Source: Bacteroidales bacterium
GTDB lineage: Bacteria; Bacteroidota; Bacteroidia; Bacteroidales; UBA1402
Assembly (NCBI GenBank): GCA_003506275.1
Contig: DOBD01000048.1
Span: 1 to 5,269 of the forward strand
Length of the DNA: 5,269 bases
Direction: 5' to 3'
How positions within the stretch are numbered: position 1 is the stretch's first letter; the number at the start of each line of letters is the position of its first letter. The notes below the pieces were generated by a model. That model was not told where the DNA came from. It saw only the letters and a program-made list of their open reading frames with translations, and searched no databases. This document shows positions 1 through 5,269 of this stretch, piece by piece. Made by a program: the position numbers and the translations under genes.

Positions 1-64
1 CGGGACTCGAACCCGCGACCCTCAGCTTGGGAAGCTAATGCTCTACCAACTGAGCTATTTCCGC
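1..64 (-). tRNA. tRNA-Gly (anticodon CCC), 3' end cut by window edge
   Basis: Read on the minus strand, the 5' end is at 64. The acceptor 5' strand is GCGGAAA, followed by TA, a D-arm (GCTC/GAGC with loop AGTTGGTA), an anticodon stem TTAGC/GCTGA, loop TTCCCAA, a five-base variable region and a T-arm (GCGGG, loop TTCGAGT, then CCCG). The loop places CCC at positions 34-36, which reads the glycine codon GGG. The last T-stem base, the 3' acceptor strand and the discriminator lie outside the window, so the 3' acceptor pairing and any encoded CCA cannot be seen. The gene is divergent from phoU and probably unrelated to it functionally. Confidence 0.95.
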
Positions 65-79
65 GTGTTGTTGGCGGGA

Positions 80-87
80 CAAAGGTA
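80..87 (-). promoter_or_regulatory. Bacteroidota-type -7 promoter element for the tRNA-Gly
   Basis: The minus strand reads TACCTTTG, an exact match to the Bacteroidota -7 consensus TAnnTTTG. It ends 15 bases before the mature tRNA 5' end, leaving room for a short leader. At the expected upstream distance there is only a T run (plus-strand A run at 101-107) in place of a clear TTTG -33 element. Assignment rests on motif match and position. Confidence 0.6.
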
Positions 88-129
88 AAAAAAGGCCATC
101 AAAAAAATAGCTTCGGGGTGAAAAAAGTG

Positions 130-137
130 TATTTTTG
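130..137 (+). promoter_or_regulatory. Possible -7 promoter element upstream of phoU (weak -33)
   Basis: TATTTTTG matches TAnnTTTG exactly on the plus strand, 134 bp before the chosen phoU start. No good TTTG lies at the usual upstream spacing. If used, the transcript would begin near 142-146 and carry a leader of about 125-130 nt that includes the Pho-box-like repeat. The surroundings are A/T-rich, so a chance match is quite possible. Confidence 0.25.
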
Positions 138-198
138 GGAAACAATGACCGATGATGCATGCTCCCTTCATAACGGTCAACACGGGCTTTTCATTGAG

Positions 199-217
199 TT
201 GTAACACCATTGTAACA
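199..217 (+). promoter_or_regulatory. Putative Pho box (PhoB operator) upstream of phoU
   Basis: Two identical 8-bp copies of TTGTAACA begin at 199 and 210, so the period is exactly 11 bp with a 3-bp spacer. PhoB dimers bind direct half-sites repeated every 11 bp, and known Pho boxes contain a related TGTCA or TTAACA core. The site is 54 bp before the phoU start codon. A poor -7-like sequence, GACCTTCG at 227-234, lies 9 bp downstream, close to the geometry of PhoB-activated promoters where the box replaces the upstream element. The repeat is directly visible; PhoB binding is inferred from its geometry and from the PhoB-type gene in the same operon. Confidence 0.6.
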
Positions 218-271
218 GTCTTTTCCGACCTTCGTCCCAGTAAAACCCCCACACGCCAAATCATATCACCC

Positions 272-952
272 ATGGTACCAAAAGTTGAAGTCGAACTGGA
301 CAAGTTAAAAAAAGAAACCCTGGAAATGTGGACGCTGGTTTACAACCAACTCCAGAGAGCCGGAGAGGCAGTACTCACCCTCGACAAAGACCTGGCCAGA
401 CAAGTCATCCTCAGGGAACGTAGGGTGAACGCCTTTGAGTTGAAAATCGACAGCGATGTGGAAGACATCATCGCCTTGTACAACCCGGTGGCGGTTCAAC
501 TCCGCTTTGTTCTCGCCGTACTCAAGACCAACACCAACCTGGAACGCATCGGTGATTTTGCCGAAGGTATCGCCCGGTTTGTGCTTGATTTCAAGGAACC
601 ATCCGTTGATCCGGAACTGATGAAGCGGCTGCACCTGGCTGAAATGATTGACAACGTTCTGGCCATGCTGCAAACCTTGCACGAAGCCCTTCAAAAGGAA
701 AGTTCAGTCCTGGCATCCCGCCTGTTTGAGATGGACAGTTCAGTAGACGAGATCAACCGTGCCGCCCCTGACATACTGGTGGACTATATCCTTGAAAACC
801 CAACGATCAATGCCAAGGATGCCCTGCGTCTGTCGGGCATCTTCCGTAAGTTGGAGCGTGTGGGCGACCATTGCACCAATATTGCCGAAGAAATAATCTT
901 TTACCTGGATGCCAAGGTGCTCAAGCACCAAGGCAAAATCAATCCTGAATAA
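272..952 (+). CDS. phoU: Phosphate signalling protein PhoU
   Basis: This encodes a 226-residue cytoplasmic all-helical protein of the PhoU family, which links the state of the Pst phosphate transporter to the PhoR-PhoB two-component system and represses the Pho response when phosphate is ample. The two PhoU repeats each carry the family's metal-binding ExxxD motif: ERIGD at residues 91-95 (within a LERIGDFAEGIA segment) and ERVGD at 195-199 (LERVGDHCTNIAEEI). The conserved stretch NPVAVQLRFVLAVLK is at 71-85. The frame is open back to an ATG at 152, but those 40 extra residues do not resemble PhoU and would cover the Pho-box repeat. The ATG at 272 gives the typical start (VEVELDKLKKE) and normal family length. 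No Shine-Dalgarno sequence is seen, as is usual in Bacteroidota. It is the first gene of the operon, and its stop is 2 nt before the response regulator. Confidence 0.95.
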   Translation: MVPKVEVELDKLKKETLEMWTLVYNQLQRAGEAVLTLDKDLARQVILRERRVNAFELKIDSDVEDIIALYNPVAVQLRFVLAVLKTNTNLERIGDFAEGIARFVLDFKEPSVDPELMKRLHLAEMIDNVLAMLQTLHEALQKESSVLASRLFEMDSSVDEINRAAPDILVDYILENPTINAKDALRLSGIFRKLERVGDHCTNIAEEIIFYLDAKVLKHQGKINPE

Positions 953-954
953 CC

Positions 955-1641
955 ATGAATCCCTTACGCATACTGGTCGTCGACGACGAGGAAGATTTGT
1001 GCGAAATTCTTCAATTCAACCTGGAAGGAGAGGGTTATCATGTAGATACGGCCCATTCAGCCGAAGAAGCCCTGGAAAAAGACCTGAGCAACTACCACTT
1101 ATTCTTGTTGGATGTGATGATGGGCGGACTGTCCGGCTTTAAACTGGCAGACAAACTACGCAAAGACCAACAAACCGCCCACATACCCCTGATCTTCATT
1201 ACCGCCAAAGACACGGAAAACGATTTGTTGACAGGTTTCAACATCGGGGCCGACGATTACATCTCCAAACCTTTCTCCATTCGTGAGGTAACCGTCAGGG
1301 TCAAAGCCGTGCTGCGCAGAACCCAGGGCAAGGAAGTGGAAAACAGCGACATACTCACGTATGAAAACCTGACCATGGATTTGGCAAAGAAAACCGTTTA
1401 CCTGGACAATCAATCCATCGCCCTGACGAAAAAGGAATTTGAGATGCTACACTTGCTGGTATCCCACCCCGGACGCGTATTTTCCAGAGAAGACATCCTA
1501 AAACGTGTCTGGACGGACGACGTCTATGTGCTCGACAGAACCATCGATGTAAACATTACCCGCCTACGAAAAAAGCTTAACGGTTTTGGACAATACATTG
1601 TTACCCGACTTGGCTACGGCTACTGCTTCGACACCCATTAA
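955..1641 (+). CDS. phoB: PhoB-type response regulator (OmpR/PhoB family)
   Basis: This encodes a 228-residue two-domain transcription factor, matching the usual PhoB length. The receiver domain (about 4-120) has the acidic pair D10 and D11, phosphoacceptor D53 (in LFLLDVMM), T83 and K105 (in DDYISKPF), so all catalytic residues are present. The C-terminal winged helix (about 130-226) includes LTKKEFEMLHLL, the recognition-helix region DRTIDVNITRLRKKL and the C-terminal hairpin TRLGYGYCF. Phosphorylated PhoB-type proteins bind 11-bp direct repeats near promoters. The ATG lies 2 nt after the phoU stop and the kinase follows 10 nt later, indicating a single transcript. Domain assignment is certain. 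The PhoB name rests on phoU and a PhoR-like kinase as neighbours, since OmpR-family regulators are hard to tell apart by sequence; another Bacteroidota pair such as RprY-RprX is a possible alternative. Confidence 0.9.
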   Translation: MNPLRILVVDDEEDLCEILQFNLEGEGYHVDTAHSAEEALEKDLSNYHLFLLDVMMGGLSGFKLADKLRKDQQTAHIPLIFITAKDTENDLLTGFNIGADDYISKPFSIREVTVRVKAVLRRTQGKEVENSDILTYENLTMDLAKKTVYLDNQSIALTKKEFEMLHLLVSHPGRVFSREDILKRVWTDDVYVLDRTIDVNITRLRKKLNGFGQYIVTRLGYGYCFDTH

Positions 1642-1651
1642 TGGCATCCCC

Positions 1652-3409
1652 ATGAGCGAATTGTTCAAAAAAACCCGCCTTTCGTTCCATCGTCAACTGA
1701 TGGTCAGCATCATGACCACCTTCATTGTCTTTGGTGTGCTCATCACAGTATTCCAACACCAACGGGAAAAAGCCTTCCGTGTCCAGTTGCTCACCGACCA
1801 ACTGTTGAGTTATAACAACCTTGTCTACGAAGAGATTAAGTTGCACGGCTTATCAGACAGCATCATGCTGGGATTGATGGGCTACCTTGACGTTGAAGAT
1901 CTGCGGATTACCGTCATTGACTTTTCGGGTACAGTTTTATTGGACAGCGAGGCCGATCAGTTGAGCAACCACGCCGATAGGCCGGAAATCAAGGAGGCCC
2001 TGGCGTCAGGCAAAGGCAGTTCGGTCCGTCGCAAGTCTGAAACCATCGGCAAGCCTTATTTTTACGCAGCCAGTCGGTATGAAACGTTTATTGTCCGCTG
2101 TTCACGACCATACGACAGCCAGTTGAACCAGCAACTTCAAGCCGACAACAGTTTTCTGTTTTTCACGAGTCTGCTCTTGCTCATCATGCTCTTTTTCATC
2201 TTCAGGACAACAGGACGCATGGGAAAGACCATCAGTCAGCTCAGGGATTTTGCCCAAACAGCCGAAAAAGGCGAACCACTTGATACCGCCCAATCCTTTC
2301 CGCACAATGAATTAGGCGATATCTCCCGACACATCGTCGGACTGTTCCAACGCCTGCACGCAGCAAAGAACGACCTGATCAGGGAACGAGAGAAACTCCA
2401 CACCCACCTGCAGACAGCCAGAGAAGGTCTGGCCGTATTCGGCCCTGACAAAAAGGAAATCGTAGCCAACAACCTGTTCATCCAATACCTCAACACCCTA
2501 TCGAACGAACCTGTTCAATCATCCCTTGCCATCTTTGACTTACCTGAACTGGCCGACATCAATCAATTCATAGACAGAAGCCTCAATATCAAGCAACTAA
2601 TACACCACCTGCAACGTCACGAAATACAGGTTGAAAAAAATGGAAAGAACTTTCTGGTGCAGTGCGTCATCTTCCTGGATAGCAGTTTTGAAATCAGTCT
2701 TATCGACAACTCTCAAGCCGAAGAAGAATCCAGGCTCAAGCGTCAATTGACACAAAACATTGCCCACGAACTGAAGACTCCCATCAGTAGCATACAAGGG
2801 TACTTGGAAACCATGCTGGAAAACCCTGACCTCCCCGCAGACAAACGCACCAAGTTTATCGAACGCTCCTTCCTGCAAAGCAAGCGACTCAGCGATCTTC
2901 TCAGAGACATCTCCACCCTCACTCGCATGGACGAAGCGCCCCGCCTGATTGAGAAAGAACCGGTAAACATCGCCAACCTGCTCAAACAAATGGCCGGAGA
3001 CGTGGAAGCCGAGCTGAAAAGCAAACAAATAAACTTTGTTTTGGACGTACCGGACAACATGGATGTCAACGGAAATCCTTCGCTGCTTTATTCCGTTTTC
3101 CGTAACCTGATGGACAACGCCCTGGCTTACGGTGGAGAGGGTATTGAAGTGGGTGTACGATGCTTCAGACAAGATTCCGATCGATACTATTTTCTCTTTT
3201 ACGATACCGGAGAAGGTATCCCTGAAGAACACCTGAACCGTATTTTTGAACGGTTTTACCGCGTGGACAAAGGCCGCACCCGTAAACTGGGCGGGACCGG
3301 TCTGGGACTGGCCATCGTTAAAAATGCCGTTCAACTACACGGGGGCACCATTGCCGCAAAAAACCGGCACGGAGGTGGCCTGGATATCGTGTTTTCATTA
3401 TCAAACTAA
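1652..3409 (+). CDS. phoR: PhoR-type membrane sensor histidine kinase
   Basis: This encodes a 585-residue inner-membrane kinase expected to phosphorylate the preceding response regulator. Transmembrane helix 1 is at about 15-34 and helix 2 at about 167-185. Between them is a periplasmic sensor region of about 130 residues with a PAS/Cache-like core (LRITVIDFSGTVLLDSE, then NHADRPEIKEAL). A HAMP-like linker (about 188-240) and a probable degenerate PAS domain (about 250-355) follow. The HisKA domain has phosphoacceptor H372 in AHELKTP. The ATPase domain has the N box (N485 to N489), G1 (DTGEGIP, 518-524), F box (IFERFYRVD) and G2 (GGTGLGLAI, 547-555). All catalytic motifs are intact. The frame is open from an ATG at 1586 inside the regulator gene, but the ATG at 1652 is 10 nt after its stop and puts a short basic cytoplasmic segment before helix 1. 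The PhoR identity is inferred from phoU/phoB context and the PAS domain; the signal sensed is not visible. Confidence 0.88.
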   Translation: MSELFKKTRLSFHRQLMVSIMTTFIVFGVLITVFQHQREKAFRVQLLTDQLLSYNNLVYEEIKLHGLSDSIMLGLMGYLDVEDLRITVIDFSGTVLLDSEADQLSNHADRPEIKEALASGKGSSVRRKSETIGKPYFYAASRYETFIVRCSRPYDSQLNQQLQADNSFLFFTSLLLLIMLFFIFRTTGRMGKTISQLRDFAQTAEKGEPLDTAQSFPHNELGDISRHIVGLFQRLHAAKNDLIREREKLHTHLQTAREGLAVFGPDKKEIVANNLFIQYLNTLSNEPVQSSLAIFDLPELADINQFIDRSLNIKQLIHHLQRHEIQVEKNGKNFLVQCVIFLDSSFEISLIDNSQAEEESRLKRQLTQNIAHELKTPISSIQGYLETMLENPDLPADKRTKFIERSFLQSKRLSDLLRDISTLTRMDEAPRLIEKEPVNIANLLKQMAGDVEAELKSKQINFVLDVPDNMDVNGNPSLLYSVFRNLMDNALAYGGEGIEVGVRCFRQDSDRYYFLFYDTGEGIPEEHLNRIFERFYRVDKGRTRKLGGTGLGLAIVKNAVQLHGGTIAAKNRHGGGLDIVFSLSN

Positions 3410-3422
3410 ATGATTACTTTTG
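3392..3422 (+). promoter_or_regulatory. Candidate promoter for the AraC-type gene
   Basis: TACTTTTG at 3415-3422 matches the Bacteroidota -7 consensus TAnnTTTG exactly. A TTTT at 3392-3395 (imperfect for the -33 TTTG) lies 19 bp upstream, which is the expected spacing. The -7 element starts 6 bp after the kinase stop and ends 21 bp before the chosen ATG at 3444. It suggests the regulator can be transcribed independently of the phoU-phoB-phoR operon, although read-through is also possible because no terminator is visible after the kinase. Confidence 0.5.
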
Positions 3423-3443
3423 GAGCGCGTTTGTTACGCCTTC

Positions 3444-4610
3444 ATGAACCCAACCGTTGTCATCATCCTTTCTGTCACTGCCGTTATCAACCTTACGGCT
3501 TTGACGCTTTTTTGCTGGTTTAAAATCCGCACACATACCGCCTATTTTTGGCTGGGAGCGTTACTGGGTGCATCGACGTTGGCTATCATAAGCAACCTCC
3601 TCATTTACCTGGGTCGAGAATCAACCTGGCTTTATCAGCTTTCCATGATAGTCAATCTTTCCTGGGGAGCCTTCCTCATTGGTTTCTTCAGGCACCTGAC
3701 TGCCCCCAAACCTGTAAAGAAAACCCTTAAAATAGGGCACTTCACACCAAGTCTGGTCTATGTGATCTTTCTGTTGGCCAGCCTGTATCATTCTTTCAGG
3801 CATCAACACACGTTGACCTTGGCAAGCACAGGATATATGACAACAGCGGCCACCCTGTTCAATTACAGCATTTGCCTTTATGCCATTGGCGCTAATAGCG
3901 TATTGCTCGTCAAAACATATCGGAATTCCTGGACAAAAGGAGTTGAACCATACTGCTGCCTGGAAGCCAGGCTAGTACTGTGGCCCATGTTAATCCTGCA
4001 ATTGGGGGCCTTTGTCCCATACATGGCCAAGATGGACATCTCCTACATTATTACGTACATGCCTGTGTTCGGTCAACTTTATTTTCTATCCCTGTTTTTC
4101 AAGTTGTCCAATCCACAGCTGGGGCTACTGCGTACAGCGCACGACCAACCGGAAGAGGCGGTATCTCCGAGCAAGACTTCAGACCGGAAGCAGCCCAAGT
4201 ACGCCAATCTCCACCTTGCAGAGGGACGGATAGTCGAGATTGCCGAGACAATCGAAACATTCATGAAAACGGACAAGCCCTACCTTCACCTAAATTTTAC
4301 CTTGCACGACCTCTCCGAGCAATTACACATTTCCACCAATGTATTATCCATGGTCATCAACACCAGTTGGAATCTGCGATTTACTGATTATGTCAATAAA
4401 TACCGTGTGGCTCACGCCAAAGAAGCGCTCTGCAGCCAGGTTAAGCAACGAAAAACCATAGAGGCCATCGCCCTGGACAGCGGTTTCAGTAACCGTACCA
4501 GTTTTTACCAGGCCTTTAAAAAAGAGACCGGTTTATTACCCAACGAGTTCGCGAAAAAAACGGCCCCCTGTGTACAGGAGGCCGGCTTAGGCAATCACAC
4601 GCCTGTTTAA
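3444..4610 (+). CDS. Membrane-anchored (7-TM) AraC-family transcriptional regulator
   Basis: This encodes 388 residues. About seven hydrophobic helices are seen at 3-25, 35-56, 62-82, 101-118, 132-156, 175-195 and 199-220. A polar linker (about 225-255) follows, then a C-terminal AraC/XylS DNA-binding domain (about 278-372) with two helix-turn-helix motifs: LHDLSEQLHISTNVLSMVIN (287-306), and IEAIALDSGFSNRTSFYQAFKKETGLLPNEF (339-369). This is the Bacteroidota membrane AraC architecture, with DNA bound from the inner membrane; ligand and targets are unknown. The frame can also start at a TTG at 3420, adding 8 residues, but that codon lies in a -7 promoter match, so the ATG at 3444 is preferred. 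The C-terminal tail after the HTH (KKTAPCVQEAGLGNHTPV) is encoded by an opposing-strand terminator, and the stop overlaps the stop of the convergent gene. It could be co-transcribed with phoR, but a role in phosphate control is not shown. Confidence 0.9.
   Translation: MNPTVVIILSVTAVINLTALTLFCWFKIRTHTAYFWLGALLGASTLAIISNLLIYLGRESTWLYQLSMIVNLSWGAFLIGFFRHLTAPKPVKKTLKIGHFTPSLVYVIFLLASLYHSFRHQHTLTLASTGYMTTAATLFNYSICLYAIGANSVLLVKTYRNSWTKGVEPYCCLEARLVLWPMLILQLGAFVPYMAKMDISYIITYMPVFGQLYFLSLFFKLSNPQLGLLRTAHDQPEEAVSPSKTSDRKQPKYANLHLAEGRIVEIAETIETFMKTDKPYLHLNFTLHDLSEQLHISTNVLSMVINTSWNLRFTDYVNKYRVAHAKEALCSQVKQRKTIEAIALDSGFSNRTSFYQAFKKETGLLPNEFAKKTAPCVQEAGLGNHTPV
4554..4584 (-). terminator. Intrinsic terminator of the sorting-domain gene, inside the AraC-type CDS
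   Basis: On the minus strand, CGGCCTCCTG (4584-4575) pairs with CAGGGGGCCG (4570-4561) as a 10-bp, G/C-rich stem with one T-G wobble around a TACA loop. It is followed directly by seven T residues (4560-4554). It begins 22 nt after the stop codon of the minus-strand gene. On the plus strand the wobble becomes a C-A mismatch and no T run follows, so the signal is directional. All of it lies within codons 371-380 of the opposing AraC-type gene. Confidence 0.85.
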
Positions 4611-5269
4611 GGCACCAGCACCTTGATGCGTTCAGGCCCAAGAATGACCAAATACATACCTTGAGGCAGTTCAAAGGAAGCATCTTGCTGGTTCAATCGC
4701 CTATTGACCACCAGACGGCCGTCCAGGGCATAAATGCTAACGAACTCAGCACCTCGCGTATTAACCAGGTGCAAGCGGCCTTTCTCAGTCCAACACCTCA
4801 TCAAGGACTCGTTAGTAGCCTCCTTTATGTTTTCCAAACCAGTGTTCAGCCGTGAGTAATAATAGTAATGGAAGTTCTTTCTTTCCAATTTATATTTATT
4901 ATTCACCTCATAGTTTACCTCATACACCAGGTTGTTGTACTCATCATACCGAGCCGAATCCCTCTCCATTTCAATCCATTTTCCCGATGATGTGTTCCAT
5001 GTCTTCATGTAACTTGTCACACGGTTAAACGACTCATCATACACCGAACCCTTTAGATTTGCAGGTATCCATTTCTCGTTCGACGAATCAAGGATTTCAC
5101 TCTTGATCAAGGTATCCAACTTCGCACTGTTGTAAAAATGTGTTTCTCTCGACCGAATCGTCCACTCGTAGGGTTCATAATACGGCCAGGAATAGTAGGT
5201 CACGGTGTCCGTCAATCCATCACTGTTATACGTCTGATCGTACTTAGTGCTACCTGACCAGGTGGATTG
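4607..5269 (-). CDS. Secreted repeat protein with C-terminal type IX secretion sorting domain (5' partial)
   Basis: The visible 220 residues are the C-terminal part of a larger protein. The frame stays open to the window edge and no convincing ATG start is present; a TTG at 5215 is internal. Fragment residues 4-127 form about four tandem units of about 31 residues with Trp at unit position 1 and Tyr at 11, vaguely like YD/RHS-type surface repeats. A tyrosine-rich link (YYYY) and a C-terminal domain of about 70 residues follow. That domain has the hallmarks of the type A sorting domain: VSIYALDGRLV (177-187), LPQGMYLVIL (201-210) and a terminal basic/hydrophobic strand (RIKVLVP). Proteins with this tail cross the outer membrane by the type IX system, after which the domain is normally removed and the protein is attached to the surface or released. 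The N-terminal signal peptide is expected outside the window. Its binding partner or enzymatic role cannot be read from this fragment. The stop overlaps that of the convergent AraC-type gene. Confidence 0.85.
   Translation of the reverse strand, partial: QSTWSGSTKYDQTYNSDGLTDTVTYYSWPYYEPYEWTIRSRETHFYNSAKLDTLIKSEILDSSNEKWIPANLKGSVYDESFNRVTSYMKTWNTSSGKWIEMERDSARYDEYNNLVYEVNYEVNNKYKLERKNFHYYYYSRLNTGLENIKEATNESLMRCWTEKGRLHLVNTRGAEFVSIYALDGRLVVNRRLNQQDASFELPQGMYLVILGPERIKVLVP
4889..5260 (-). repeat. Tandem ~31-residue Trp/Tyr protein repeats
   Basis: Within the minus-strand gene, units start at Trp codons at 5260, 5164, 5071 and 4978 (unit lengths 32, 31, 31 and 30 residues). A partial unit (LERKNFHYYYY) follows from 4888. 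Shared positions are W1, Y11 followed by N or D (YNSDGL, YNSAKL, YDESFN, YDEYNN) and a hydrophobic residue at 16-18. The repeat is visible at the protein level only; the DNA has diverged. The array may extend beyond the window edge. Confidence 0.7.

Noticed and set aside
152..271. In-frame 40-residue N-terminal extension of PhoU from an ATG at 152
   Set aside because: The extension does not resemble PhoU, would be coded across the Pho-box repeat and would exceed family length; the ATG at 272 gives the standard start.
305..694. 129-codon open frame antisense to phoU
   Set aside because: It lies wholly within a clear PhoU coding region and has no recognisable features.
1586..1651. Earlier in-frame start of the histidine kinase inside the response regulator gene
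   Set aside because: It would overlap the regulator by 56 nt. The ATG at 1652 gives a normal spacing and a short basic segment before the first membrane helix. The ATG at 1641 that overlaps the regulator stop is out of frame and stops after four codons.
2597..3334. 245-codon open frame antisense to the kinase
   Set aside because: It mirrors the codon structure of a fully recognisable histidine kinase gene and shows no domain of its own.
3420..3443. TTG start for the AraC-type regulator
   Set aside because: The TTG lies inside the TACTTTTG promoter match, and the ATG at 3444 directly precedes the first membrane helix.
3410..3523. 37-codon frame starting in the base after the kinase stop
   Set aside because: It overlaps the start of the AraC-type gene in another frame, and its His/Cys/Pro-rich product looks like a shadow translation.
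4588..4608. Possible plus-strand terminator for the AraC-type gene (TAGGC / GCCTG with 8-nt loop)
   Set aside because: The stem is only 5 bp including a wobble, the T run is three bases, and it ends at the stop codon itself; too weak to call.

Overview
The window looks like chromosomal DNA of a Bacteroidota bacterium. Four features support this. The last gene encodes a protein ending in a type IX secretion (type A) sorting domain. The regulator before it is a seven-helix membrane AraC-type protein typical of this phylum. None of the starts has a clear Shine-Dalgarno sequence. Several sites match the Bacteroidota -7 promoter element TAnnTTTG. Genus cannot be told from the sequence alone.

Layout. 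Positions 1-64 (minus strand) hold the 5' 64 nt of a tRNA-Gly with anticodon CCC, cut by the window edge, with a TACCTTTG promoter element just upstream. A divergent intergenic region of 207 bp (65-271) follows. It contains two copies of TTGTAACA spaced exactly 11 bp apart (199-217), the geometry of a PhoB-binding Pho box. Downstream on the plus strand are phoU (272-952), a PhoB-type response regulator (955-1641) and a PhoR-type membrane histidine kinase (1652-3409), with gaps of 2 and 10 nt, so they very probably form one operon. A -7 element follows immediately after the kinase stop and precedes a membrane AraC-family regulator (3444-4610). A convergent minus-strand gene (4607-5269, 5' end outside the window) encodes the C-terminus of a secreted repeat protein.

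How the genes fit together. PhoU, the kinase and the response regulator are the signalling half of phosphate-starvation control. The kinase phosphorylates the regulator, PhoU transmits the state of the Pst phosphate transporter, and the Pho box suggests the operon is autoregulated. No pst transporter genes lie between the tRNA and phoU, so they must be elsewhere or absent. The AraC-type gene probably has its own promoter, and its target is unknown.

The most unusual structure is at the 3' end. The AraC-type gene and the sorting-domain gene converge and their stop codons overlap in TTAA. A strong intrinsic terminator for the minus-strand gene lies inside the last codons of the AraC-type gene. 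The secreted protein carries about four tandem units of about 31 residues, each beginning with Trp and with Tyr at unit position 11. I see no mobile element, CRISPR array or clearly new multigene system; the core of the window is a recognisable Pho signalling locus.
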